This document shows positions 11,032 to 21,270 of a DNA stretch of 64,000 bases, piece by piece (the stretch's first letter is position 1; the number at the start of each line of letters is the position of its first letter). The stretch covers positions 37,870,501 through 37,934,500 of the forward strand of contig JALMGJ010000008.1 in assembly GCA_023362775.1 (NCBI GenBank), read 5' to 3'. Made by a program: the position numbers and the translations under genes. The notes beneath the pieces are model-generated. The model had not been told where the DNA came from, made no database searches, and saw nothing but the letters and a program-made list of their open reading frames with translations. This DNA is from Charina bottae. Taxonomy: Eukaryota > Chordata > Lepidosauria > Squamata > Charinaidae.

Positions 11032-12290
11032 ACCTACCATTATTAAAACCAGTTAAAAAATGAAAACTGCAGTTAAAAAGTACAATAACAAAAAGACAAG
11101 GGGAGTGCAGTCTAAACTTATACACAGTGAAACCATGTAACAGGCTCCACACTTCCTTGGGATCCCCAAGACTGATGGCACATCCACGTTTTGAGGGTTT
11201 TCTGGAAGGCCAGCAGGGTTGGAGCCAATCTCACCTCAGGGGGAATGATGTTCCAAAGGATGGGTGCCATGGCAGAAAAGGCTCTCTTTCTGGAGCTGCC
11301 AAATGAAGCTTCTTGGCCGACGGGACCTGCAACATGCCCTTTCTGCCAAACGTGATGGGATGGGTTGATGTAATTCGGGAGAGGCGGTCCCTCAAATAAT
11401 CTGGCCCCATGCCATGTAGGGCTTTAAAGGTCATAACCAACACCTTGAATTGGACCCAGAAGCAAACTGGCAACCAATGCATCTCACTGAGCAGAGGTGT
11501 AACATGTGCAGTTGTTGGAGCACACATAACTGGCCATGCTGCTGCATTTTGTACCAGCTGAAACTTCTGGATACTCTTCAAGTGCAGCCCCATTTATTTA
11601 TCTATTTATTTTTCAAATTTTGCCACCACCCATCTCCCTCAAAAAGAGGGTCTCTGGGCGGTTTACAATAACAAGCACATTAAAACAATAAGCATAAATA
11701 ACATCTAAAATATAAATACAAAATTACCAAATACTGAGAGATACTTTCCCGATCCAACTGGTGCACAATACGAAGCCGTGCAAAGGCCCTCCTGTCCACA
11801 ACTGCCACCTTCTCTTTGAGTAGGAGTTCTGAGTCCAGAAGGACCTCCAGATTGTGCATGAGGCACTGCAACGTCATCCAGAACCAAAGATGGTCAATCC
11901 CTGAATACAGAAGGTCCCAAAACCCAAAGCCAGTCAGTCTTGCCAGGGTCTAGTTGAAGTCTGTTGTTCCCCATCCAGATCCCCACTGACTCCAAGCACC
12001 AAGAGAGGACACCAACAACATCACTTAGCTCACCAGGGGCAGAGATGTATAGCTGGGTATCATTAGCATCCTAAGGGTACCTTACCCCACAGTACAGATG
12101 ATTTCACTCAACAGCTTCATGTAGATGTTAAATAGTAGTGGAGACAGTACCTAGCCCTGAGGGATACCACATAGTAGGGGCCAAGAGCTGGACCTCTTGC
12201 TCCCAATCAACACTGACTGGAACCAGCCTTGGAGGAAGGAAGTGAACCACCACAATACAGTGCCACCCACTCCCAACACCCAATTCATCT
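11032..12290 (-). mobile_element. L2-type LINE, 3' part of ORF2, degenerate
   Basis: Read on the minus strand, the order is as follows. A reverse transcriptase motif C relic near 12050-12080 reads ANDTQLYISAPG, where YADD would be expected. A LEVLLDSELLLKEKVAVVD stretch follows (11750-11860). The KFQLVQNAAAW...HWLPVCFWVQFKVLVMTFKA block is at 11231-11593. The same order appears in the better copy at 58632-59438. Frame breaks and the mutated catalytic motif make it dead. A second L2 tail (about 11590-11715) is nested inside. Confidence 0.85.
11590..11715 (-). mobile_element. L2-type 3' tail nested inside the larger L2
   Basis: TTTATTTATCTATTTATTT followed by CACCCATCTCCCTCAAAAAG and CTCTGGGCGGTTTACAA is the reverse complement of an L2 3' end. 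It interrupts the ORF2 relic between its LLDSELLL and LQLVQNA segments, so it inserted later. Confidence 0.7.
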
Positions 12291-12384
12291 ATGATTTTTT
12301 AAAAATATACTGTATATATAAAATCCTCCAAGTCATTGGTTCAGCCTTTCATACCTTAAATTGCGTATGGGAGTTGGGCAACCA
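12291..12384 (+). mobile_element. Short L2-like tail feeding the (TAAAA)n tract
   Basis: The segment ending GGGAGTTGGGCAACCAATAAAA resembles the terminal GGGCAGCCA...TAAA of L2-type elements. It is too short for firm classification. Confidence 0.4.
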
Positions 12385-12638
12385 ATAAAATAAAATAAAA
12401 TAAAATAAAATAAAATAAAATAAAATAAAATAAAATAAAATAAAATAAAATAAAATAAAATAAAATAAAATAAAATAAAATAAAATAAAATAAAATAAAA
12501 TAAAATAAAATAAAATAAAATAAAATAAAATAATAAAATGAAATGAAATAAAATAAAATAAAATAAATAATAAAATAAAATAAAATAATAAAATAAAATA
12601 ATAAATAAATAAAATAAAATAAAATAAAATATAAAATC
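12385..12638 (+). repeat. (TAAAA)n tract, about 250 bp
   Basis: Around 30 nearly perfect TAAAA units, then about 100 bp of interrupted variants (TAATAAAA, GAAAT, TAAAT). The long minus-strand frame of repeated FYFIL residues across it is a translation of the repeat, not a gene. Confidence 0.97.
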
Positions 12639-12674
12639 TATGGAACACTCTATCAATGAACTTGGGTTAGGGTT

Positions 12675-12749
12675 ACGTTAATTAAGTTAACTTAATGAAG
12701 TTAAGTTAACTTAATTAACTTAAGTTAATTAAGTTAACTTAATTAAGTT
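12675..12749. repeat. AT-rich palindromic cluster (TTAA/GTTAAC units)
   Basis: About 75 bp made of TTAATTAAG and TTAACTTAA units in both orientations, with several GTTAAC palindromes. Any part can pair with its neighbours, so cruciforms are possible. Two TTAGGG-like units lie just before it (about 12664-12675). Confidence 0.8.
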
Positions 12750-13289
12750 GTAAAAGCTTAAAGTTTCAGTTCCTTACTCGGTGTCCTATCTAAACGACTT
12801 TTGAGATCCACCTCTGCTATGCATACTGCTGACTTGAATAACCAGCTTGTGCATCCTGTAGAAATGAATTCCACATATGTAGCAGTAGGCTCTGAGAATC
12901 ACACTTGATCAGGCTGGTGGAAGCCTTTCTCTTCACAAAACACCAAGGTGCAGCTGATTTGCTTCATTTATCATTTCAGTTCAAAAGAATGGCTTCTCTG
13001 CAGGCATAAGAGCCCTTTTCATTGGCTTAAAGTGATGCAAAGCAGTTATTTGCTCCAACTTTTACAAGAAGAGCTCCTCTTCACAACATCCTTTCACTCC
13101 AGTGAAGCTTTGATCAAAGCAAAGTGCCCATTTGAAAATTTGCAAATCCCTACTAATACCAGTTAATACAATTAATGCAAATCCCAGCTAGGGGGCAGCA
13201 GCTAGCTAGCCATGGCTGATCTTGAAAAACCAAAGCAGAATCATATCTGGTTATTGCTTGGATGTGGGGCCTCCAGGAAATTATGGGTT
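12750..13289. other. Intron, nothing recognised
   Basis: No exon, repeat or RNA gene recognised. Confidence 0.5.
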
Positions 13290-13302
13290 ATATACTAGAC
13301 TA

Positions 13303-13637
13303 AAAAGGTAAGGTTTCCCCTTCCAGTCGTATCTGGCTCTAGGGGGCGGCGCTCATCTCCGATTCTCAGCCGAGGGAGCCAGCGCTGTCCATAAAACGCT
13401 TCCGTGGTCATGTGACCAGCATGACTAAATGCCAAGGCGCACGGAACACTGTTACCTTCCCACCGGAGTGGTACCTATTTATCTACTTGCATTTTTATGT
13501 GCTTTCGAACTGCTAGGTTGGCAGGAGCTGGGCGAGAACGGGAGCTCACCCCGTTACGCGGTGGTTCCGGGTCTCGACCTGCCGTCCTTTCATTCGATAG
13601 TCGGTAGTCTTAACCGTTACGCCACCGTGCCGTCCCC
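13303..13637 (-). mobile_element. Sauria-type SINE, second subfamily
   Basis: It shares the body of the other copies (TCTACTTGCATTT..., GTGACCAGCATGAC) but has a different tRNA-like head (minus strand GGACGGCACGGTGGCGTAAC) and an internal region lacking the TTTGCATGC pattern. A 13-bp duplication ATATACTAGACTA lies at 13290-13302 and 13638-13650. The 3' tail is AAGGTAAGG reversed. Confidence 0.9.
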
Positions 13638-13657
13638 ATATACTAGACTAGACTATA

Positions 13658-13886
13658 CCTTGAGACTCAATTCCAGGTGACAGCAGGGACACTTCCATAT
13701 AGGTTTCTTATAGTATGATAGAAATGATTTGCCATTAACTTATTTCACGATGGTTTTATTCAATATACTAGACTAGGGTATTGAATAAAACTATCCTGAA
13801 ATAAGTTAATGGCAAATCATTTCTATCATACTACAAGAAACCTATATGGAAGTATCCCTGCTGTCACCTGGAATTGAGTCTCAAGG
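13658..13886. repeat. Inverted duplication, two 108-bp arms with 13-bp spacer
   Basis: Arms 13658-13765 and 13779-13886 are reverse complements of each other with about four substitutions. The spacer TACTAGACTAGGG repeats the target sequence of the adjacent SINE. The arms do not resemble any element elsewhere in the window. The structure would form a long hairpin in RNA or DNA. Confidence 0.95.
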
Positions 13887-14880
13887 GAGTCTTTACCTTT
13901 TCATTTACATGTTGCATGAAGTCCTGAATCTAATACCAAACTTCTTAATTGGGTAATCTTGGATTCAAGCATTATTAAAATAGGAATAACATTTCTATTT
14001 CTATTCCCATGTAGAGCTAGCACATAAACACTGGAGCATAAGAAATGGTCTTCAACACTCAACAGGGACAATTGACAGAAACTGATCAGTCCTGCTACAC
14101 ATGCAAAGCTATAACCAACATTTTACCAATATTGTTAAGTGACAGCAATCAAGTGAAACTACTTTTCCAATGAATTAGCTTGTTTGCAATATTTTAAAAT
14201 AAAACTCTTTTGATGTTCACAGCCGCAAAAGAAAAGGCCAATATTTCTGAAGAGTTTCTTACACGCATACATACGTACATTTATTTATTATGGTTATTGA
14301 CCAGAATACAGAGTTCCTTTTAAGTTATCAACAACAAGGACAAGTTTTGATTTGTACCTTATGTTAAAGTAAATCTCCAATGGAAAGTGGGATCTTTTGT
14401 CTTTGATTCAATTGGTCTAAGCCAATCAGTACAAGTTCATGACTCATCCCCTGCTGGCAGGTATCTTAGACATGTTTGGATGAACAGACTGGCTATGATT
14501 TCATCCCAATTTTTGTTGCCCCTCTGACCATCTGTCTGAAACTGTCAGCTCTTCAAAGGAAATCAGACGAGGATGTCAGAGTTATGACTGCTAATACTAC
14601 TTTTATTATAAGTCTACAGTAACAGAATCTTGCAAGTCTGAATGTGCTTTCCCACTCCCTCCCTTTATCTTCATGAGAATTAGGGAAGGTCATGTTGAGA
14701 TGCTTACTCAAATTACATTTCTGGCCCAGACTCAGATTTCTTTTATCTGACTGTTGCTTTGGTTGTGGCTCTTCCTCCTGTTCCTCAAGGTTATTCCTAC
14801 TGCCCATTACATCAACGGTCCATATTGGAAACCCATGATGCCCTTGAAACAATTTTGATTCATCAGAGAGTTATTAGCCT
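13887..14880. other. Intron, mostly unrecognised
   Basis: The minus-strand 99-aa frame at 14553-14852 shows no family motif. An LTR-like look around 14560-14700 was considered but could not be supported. Confidence 0.4.
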
Positions 14881-14899
14881 TGCTCAAAAGGCCTGTTCA

Positions 14900-15590
14900 G
14901 TGCTTTTTCTCACATTGATCTAACTCCCAAACCAAACCCTGGTTTGATAAAGAGTGCAACACAGCTAAAGCACAGACAATTCTTGTCTACAAGAATGCTT
15001 GCATCCATAAGACACTTTTAAAGGAGAAAAAGCGAAAAGGTCCACACAAAATGATGAGACTAGGGAATACTGTATAACAAAAGTATACAAAAGTGTTGAT
15101 TTTAGTCAGTTTGCTACCTCAGAGGAAAAGCACATAATCAGCCCACTTTTCTGAGATGGAAGCCCCAATGCACAATCTTCTTGAGCTGGCCCAATTATGG
15201 ATTAGGCTATTAATGGCATATATTGAGACCAGCAACTTATATTGCACACTGAACTGGAAAGAAATAGCTTCCTCTGCTTCTGGGAGAAATTCAGAAGTGT
15301 CTAACTTTCTTCAAATAAACTATTGGAAAGCTCTGAAGACCATCTAGATGTGCTCCAGGGCACGGTGGTTGGGAGGTTAGGTGGCCCATGATATGTTAAT
15401 GTTATTGATGAATGTACATTGGATTTGTTCTGGGCAACCATTATAGGTTTTATGTTTTTACTCTTATTGGGTTTTGGTACAGTTTTTAATGTGTTGTTAG
15501 CTGCCCAGAGTCATGTTTGTGAAATGGGCAGCCACATCAATCAATCAATCAAATATATATATACAAATAAATAAATGTATTAAAAACTCA
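14900..15590 (+). mobile_element. Degenerate LINE fragment with L2-type 3' end
   Basis: A frame beginning PWFDKECNTAKAQT, near 14937, resembles the linker after the endonuclease domain of LINEs. It is followed by a broken frame and, from about 15480, by GTTAGCTGCCCAGAGTCAT, AAATGGGCAGCCACATCAAT and a (CAAT)n tail, the standard L2-type 3' end. Whether the two parts are one element is inference. Confidence 0.5.
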
Positions 15591-16810
15591 GTTGTGGATG
15601 CTTATAGCCAGAATACAAGACTCTTTATAGGCCCTTTCTCTGTGACCATTCTTTTGTTTTGCACATACATGAATGAATAGAAGATGAATAGACATATTTT
15701 CAAATGTGTTTCCGACTGCATTCAGCTGGCCATTCTCTCCCCCAGAATACAGAAGAGACAGCTGCAGATATATTGAAAGGTATTACTGAGCAGAGCTCCA
15801 GCTGAAATGAAGCCATAGAATATGACCACCAGCCAAGGCCTGTCTAAGTAAAACCTCACTGCCTTAAATATTGGATAGGGAGATGGCATGTTATGTACAT
15901 CCCAACAGAGGGTCTGTTAATGATGGTAATTTCCTGCAGCCCCCCTCTGGTCTACTTGATAAGTGAAAAGGGCAATTTCACAACAGTAAACATAGTTTTC
16001 CAGCTGCAACTGTGCTCTCTTCTGCAGCAGAAACAATAGAATGCATTGCTACCAAACTGTCCAACATTTATTTTCTCAGCCAGACTTTCCTGGAATAAGC
16101 CAAAAATTCTGATTTTGTTTATTTTTCTGACCGTATTCCAGTCAAATGGAAAACCAGCCTGCTAGTGTGAATCATTCCTTCTTCAACTCATTTGGCTGAT
16201 AGAGCAAGGTAAGATGATAAAATAAGAATGCAGGTAGGGAGACCTGGGGGGCTTTACATGACCTACCAGAATCGCTTTTGTGGCTCCCACAGCAGTGACA
16301 GTAAAAACTGCAAAAGCAACTTCAGAATGGGTAAAGCCAGAGAATTGGGATTTTTTTAAAAAAAAACATGTTGAGGATTCTAAAGGGTTTTAAGGGCAAA
16401 TGAGGTATCTGAAGCCTGCTTCCAAATTCTGGATACAGCCCTCAACATGCTACACATACAACATTGGCCTCTAAGCCAATGGCAGTTGAATGCTCCTGTC
16501 ATAAGCCACAACACCCCAAGGCTGGAAACTGACTTCTACATTATGCCCATAAACCCTATAATTCGATTTCACTCACAATATTTTTTTCAGTAATTTCAAC
16601 AAAGGCAACATCTCTATAAATACACTGAAAATATGGGTGGTCTCCCTATGTCGAAAAGGAACAGGGAAGCTTATAGAAGGATAATCATTCCCCCATTCCA
16701 TGAGATGCTTCCATCTAGAAAAGATTGGAATATGATGATGTTGCACAATGGAGAAGCTTTTTGCTGGCTTTGTAACACTGTATCAATTAGGTCTCAGTGA
16801 ATGTAATAGG
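15591..16810. other. Intron, nothing recognised
   Basis: No exon or repeat recognised. Confidence 0.5.
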
Positions 16811-16818
16811 CGTATCTA

Positions 16819-17088
16819 CAGGGCTTTCCAAAGTTTTCCCGCCGCGACACACCAACCGCCGTTGGTGTGTCGCCGTGGGAAAACCCGGAAGTGCCGCCAT
16901 TGCGGCAGCGAGCAAAAACCCGGAAGCGCTGCTGCCGTTTTTGGTTTTTGCGCACCGCCGTTGGTGTGTCACTGCGGGAAAACCCGGAAGCGCTGGTGAT
17001 GATCAGCGCTTCCGGGTTGTGTGGCGACACACCAGACTGTGTGTGGCGACACACTTTTGTGTCGCGACACACAGTTTGGAAAGCTCTG
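16819..17088. mobile_element. Non-autonomous hAT element (family A, copy 2, 270 bp)
   Basis: Terminal repeats CAGGGCTTTCCAAAG and CAGAGCTTTCCAAAC, the same CpG-rich interior type with GTGTCGCGACACAC near the right end, and internal repeats of a CCGGAAGCGCTG motif. A perfect 8-bp duplication CGTATCTA flanks it at 16811-16818 and 17089-17096. Overlapping ORFs on both strands are artefacts of the GC-rich repeats. Confidence 0.93.
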
Positions 17089-17130
17089 CGTATCTATGTG
17101 GCTTTAAATATTGTCCTTGCATCACCACCA

Positions 17131-17132
17131 TG

Positions 17133-17177
<45 letters not shown>
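17131..17177 (+). repeat. (ATC)n microsatellite
   Basis: About 15 uninterrupted ATC units. Confidence 0.95.
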
Positions 17178-17178
<1 letters not shown>

Positions 17179-17703
17179 CCTATTTCTAGTTGGCTTGCAA
17201 GTGACAATCTCAGCATATCTCATTTAATCCTTCCTATTGCTGAATAGCTGGAATACATGCAACAGATTGGAACTCCATTACAGACACTATTTCAACTGAA
17301 ACTAAGAAGTTCTCAGTCTACTAAATATCGAAATGGGAAAGATCCTGAGCTGGGAATCTTATATAAGACATCACACAAGAAAGACAATGGTAATAAGATT
17401 AATCTCTCTCTCTCTCTCTCCATACATTGATAGGGATCTCACAGGAAGTGCAAAGTGGGTTGGGAAAAAGCTTTCCTTCATGCTAGACTTCTAAAATAGA
17501 ATTCTTGCTAAATATTTATGAACCTAGTATATTCTTGCTGGCTGGGAGTCCCTTGAATTGCAGTATAACATGGCCATGCTGAAGAAGGGTTATAAATACT
17601 AATGGCAAATTGATTCTCCAGGTGAATCAAGATTCAAACCATCACATAAAATTGAAGTACCAGAGGAAGTAGGTTTACATGAGTACAAAGGTAATTTGGA
17701 AAC

Positions 17704-17735
17704 AACAACAGCAGCAACAACAACAACAACAACAA
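17704..17735 (+). repeat. (CAA)n microsatellite
   Basis: About 10 CAA units with one CAG interruption. Confidence 0.85.
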
Positions 17736-18007
17736 AGTTGGAGCATGCTCAGTGGGCACAGAAAAAGTAATAGTGTAAGATTAAAACACAGATAAAGTGA
17801 AATTTGAACACTGATGTCTCGTTCATCATTCACATTATCTCACCAATGCCTAGTATTGAGCTTCTATGACAACTGTCCTTCTTTGACCACCCATATTTAT
17901 GAAAATACAACTTTGCTAGCTGGTAGAGTTTTCTGAAAACAAATGCTATTTTAGGAACAAAATACTGATAGCACAAGGCCACTCAAATGACCTATTTACT
18001 ACATTGA

Positions 18008-18030
18008 GGATAGATAGATAGATGATAGAT

Positions 18031-18067
<37 letters not shown>
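18008..18067 (+). repeat. (GATA)n microsatellite
   Basis: GATA repeats with two GATGATA interruptions, lying about 220 bp downstream (transcription sense) of the PH exon donor. Confidence 0.93.
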
Positions 18068-18068
<1 letters not shown>

Positions 18069-18285
18069 GTTATTAAAGACAAGAAAAGAATAAAATGACC
18101 AGTGAAATAGTTTATTGACTATATTATTCTCAATAAACTGTACACATGAAATCAAACCAATATATGTACTGTATTTTTTGTCCTACACTGGAATTCTCAT
18201 TTAATGTTTCATTTTCATTGTCAGCATTTTCTGGTAATTGATTTTAAAAGAATTAGCCATAGGCAGAATTAATTTTATCTCTCAC

Positions 18286-18408
18286 CTCCTCCAAATGGTG
18301 CCCATATAACCCTGCGGATGGACCTCACCCAATCCTCCATGTCATTCTGAGTGCTGGCCATAAGGAGATAAGTCTCATGATTTGATGTCATTCGTTCTCT
18401 GTCTCCTC
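18286..18408 (-). CDS. ARHGAP24: ARHGAP24 internal exon, C-terminal part of PH domain
   Basis: This 123-bp exon enters and leaves in phase 1. It encodes 40 full codons reading [18 protein letters not shown], then [17 protein letters not shown], then APFGG with a further glycine split by the donor. That matches, from memory, the end of the FilGAP PH domain. The acceptor is a pyrimidine-rich tract ending TTTTGTTAG, and the donor is GAG|GTGAGAGA; both are canonical. The tryptophan in [10 protein letters not shown] is the conserved PH C-terminal helix Trp. The PH domain targets the protein to phosphoinositide membranes. The preceding exon (PH beta strands) and the following exon are not in the window. 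An internal Met at 18391-18389 could serve as a start for transcripts with other 5' exons. I recall a human isoform described that way, but this is inference. Confidence 0.93.
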
Positions 18409-18714
18409 CTAACAAAAGAAAAGAACAGCACTGTAAGGAAAATTATTTTCTTTTGATCCAAATATTCATACTTAGGTCACTGCTGGAAAATCTAGCAGCA
18501 GAATCACGGTCAAGCAGATATAGAAGCATGTACAGTTATCACCCAAAATAAAAAAACCCTCTTACCATTGGAATTGGAATTGTTTATTTATGAGGTATGA
18601 AGACCTCTCTTTGTTTACCAGAATGTTTTTCACATTATATGGAAATGGGGAGCTCTGAGGTGTTAAGCTTCCATGAAAGGTAACTTGCCTACAATTATTG
18701 ATCATCCCTTACAG

Positions 18715-18947
18715 CATAGCTTTCCAAACTGTGTCTCACGACACACTACTGTGTCGCCGGTAGTGTCTCGGTGTGTCGCCAGATGACCCGGAAGCGCTGA
18801 TTGGGGGGGGGGGGGAACTGGGGGGCAAGGTTTGCAGCAGGAGCCAATCGCGTGGGCCAGGGGATGGGGAGCCCTGTTATTACTGTGTCGCGAAATGATG
18901 CATGTCTAAAAGGTGTGTCACCAACATGAAAAGTTTGGAAAGCTCTG
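18715..18947. mobile_element. Non-autonomous hAT element (family A, copy 3, 233 bp)
   Basis: Ends CATAGCTTTCCAAAC and CAGAGCTTTCCAAAC (right end reversed) with a perfect 8-bp duplication CCTTACAG at 18707-18714 and 18948-18955. The interior has the same GTGTCGC and CCGGAAGCGCTG motifs plus a G9-10 run. It lies about 300 bp upstream of the PH exon acceptor. Confidence 0.92.
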
Positions 18948-18955
18948 CCTTACAG

Positions 18956-20920
18956 TATGCAGTTGCAGGAAGGTGTTTTGGGATGTAAAGCAGAACCAAA
19001 TTTTCACCTTGAATGCTCAGTTTTGCTCAAAATATTTTGCAAATGAAAAGCCTGAGAAGATTGGGACAGGAGCAATATTTTTAAAAAGAAATGGGGTATT
19101 CCATAACTGCTAATGGAATACACCACTGGAAGAAATCTTCCTCTGCTCCAAGCACCTCAGAAGAAGACACATCTGGTGGCTAATATCTGGTAGCTGCCTT
19201 AAACTCCACTGAAACTGAGGGAAAACAAATACTGTAATATATCCCAAAGACTTAGTACAATCACTGTTCACTGCCAGTGATAAGGTTCCATATATCTACT
19301 CCAAACATTTTAGAAATGTTATTTCCCCTGAAAAAGCACTCTGGTGGCCTAAGAACTCATTCAGTTCATGAAGGACAGAGATGAGATGCTCAGGCCTGGT
19401 CACTGATCCAAGGCGAATGACTATATAACCCTAAAATGCATTGGCCAATCCTCGGGTGCCAAATTACTGTGAAAAGGACTTTCTGAAGATAGAAAGTTGG
19501 CTTAGTGAGTTAATATTTTCTGCCAAAGACTCCTTCCTCCTCACCATTAATTCTCTCTCTCCAGCTTTCCCATAGGTGTTATGGTAGAAGTTTTGTTTCC
19601 AACAGTGGGATAATTCCCATTTGCTAATATCTAATGGAAACAGTTGGGATATTTAGCAGGGCCCTAAATAAAAGAGCCATATATAGGTTTCTCTCTTAAA
19701 ACTCATCTGAAAAATAGTCACGAGTGTAATAGATTGTACAGCTTCTGCTCCAGAGTGCTGGTGAGAAAACACTGCCATATTGTGCAAGCTACGCTACTAA
19801 TAAGGTATGTACATTAACTAATATTGTATTAAAACAACTTTGTAGTGGAATGGCATTCTCAAGCATTTTTATCTGTACATATTGTAATACATACACACAC
19901 ATACTTTTTTTGTCTTTGACATGCGCTTCAAAGCAATTTACATAACAAGCATCAAACACCATTTCACCCTTCCCTCTGTCAAATAAAATAATTTTAATTG
20001 AAATCTTAAAATTGGCAGGACCAGAGGTAAAAACCTTCCCTTGTGTATTAAAAGCCAGTGTGTGTTTAGCAAAATGAGAACATTTCCCCTGCTCAGCTGA
20101 ACAACAAGGAAGGAGCTAATTATCTCATTTCATTTGGGAAGAAATTCATGTGTACAGTAAATAAACAGGTAACCTGTGCCCCCATTTTATAGGATGGTTC
20201 TTTTGAATAGGAGATTGGAGTGTAGGGCACAGGCACTGGCAATGTGGGACTAGGGGGTGCCCACCTGACCTTTTGCAAGCCGCACTAAATGGAAAAAAAA
20301 AAAATCTGCATTCCAAAAGCTTGCCAGATTGCAACAGCTCAGTACCTCTCATGCGAACTCTCACATAAAAATCTCATCAGACTTTGGTAATCTCACACAT
20401 CTTGCAGGATTTCTGCTTTTATTTTCTTTAGCACTCTCCGCATGAGAGTGGACATTGGCATCTGCAGACCCAGAAAAGGTTGTCAACCCCTGACCTAACT
20501 GAATATTTTAACCACGAGTATGCTGGATGTTTGTAGGTAAGTTACAAACATCTGGAAGCTTGTGCAGAAGACATTGACTGAAGCAAACGATGACACCAAC
20601 ACTGAGGCAAAGGAGAAACAGGTTTTCATTTAAAGCCTCGATATTTATCAATGATATCAAGGGTAAACAGCCTACATTTATGGCATGACATCATAAGCAG
20701 CATAACTCTAGGAGCTGGTCTCTTATGGATACCCTATACCCTGCAAATCAGATCTTGAGGAAACTGCTTTTAAGATGCAGCTATGAAACATTGCATGAGC
20801 TGACCTCTTCCCAGAAAACATTCATAACCAAGTCCTGACTGACAGGTGATTTACCAACTATATTGCTATATCCTCTGCTGTCTTTTTATGGCTCAACAGC
20901 ATGACTCCAAAAGGCAGCTG
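18956..20920. other. Intron, nothing recognised
   Basis: No exon of ARHGAP24 or other gene was found on either strand. Short ORFs only. Confidence 0.5.
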
Positions 20921-20937
20921 CTATAACATACTCCCAG

Positions 20938-21254
20938 TAGGGGCGTGGTGGCTCAGCGGGTAAGACGCCAGGCTTGTCGATCGTAAGATCGCTAGTTCGG
21001 AGGTTCGAATCCCTAGCCCCGCGTGACGGAGTGAGCTCCCGCACTCGTCCCAGCTCTTGCCAACCTAGCATGCAAATGCAAGTAGATAAATAGGTACCAC
21101 TTCGGTGGGATGGTAACAGTGTTCCGCGTGCGTCATGGTGGCCACATGACCGTGGAAGCATCTTCGGACAACGCTGGCTCTTCAGCTAACAAACGGAGAT
21201 GAGCACCGGCCCCTAGAGTTGGACACGACTGCACAAATGTGCGGGGGGAACCTT
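20938..21254 (+). mobile_element. Sauria-type SINE, full length
   Basis: Head GGGGCGTGGTGGCTCAGCGG, B box GGTTCGAATCC and 3' end ending CACAAATGTGCGGGGGGAACC. The target duplication is 16 bp with one mismatch, TATAACATACTCCCAG at 20922-20937 and TATAACATACTTCCAG at 21255-21270. Compared with the 10680 copy it lacks a 10-bp segment near AGCAATTCGAAAGC. Confidence 0.93.
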
Positions 21255-21270
21255 TATAACATACTTCCAG

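Noticed and set aside
12333..12656. 107-aa and 99-aa minus-strand frames of repeated FYFIL residues
   Set aside because: They are direct translations of the (TAAAA)n tract, whose period of five gives a stop-free frame.
12664..12675. Interstitial telomeric repeat
   Set aside because: Only two TTAGGG-like units, expected by chance; kept only as a note in the palindrome finding.
14553..14852. 99-aa minus-strand frame and LTR-like look near 14.6 kb
   Set aside because: No domain, no paired ends, no target duplication could be found.
16748..17189. Frames of 60-130 aa across the hAT copy
   Set aside because: Several frames on both strands overlap the same CpG minirepeats and end in the ATC microsatellite.
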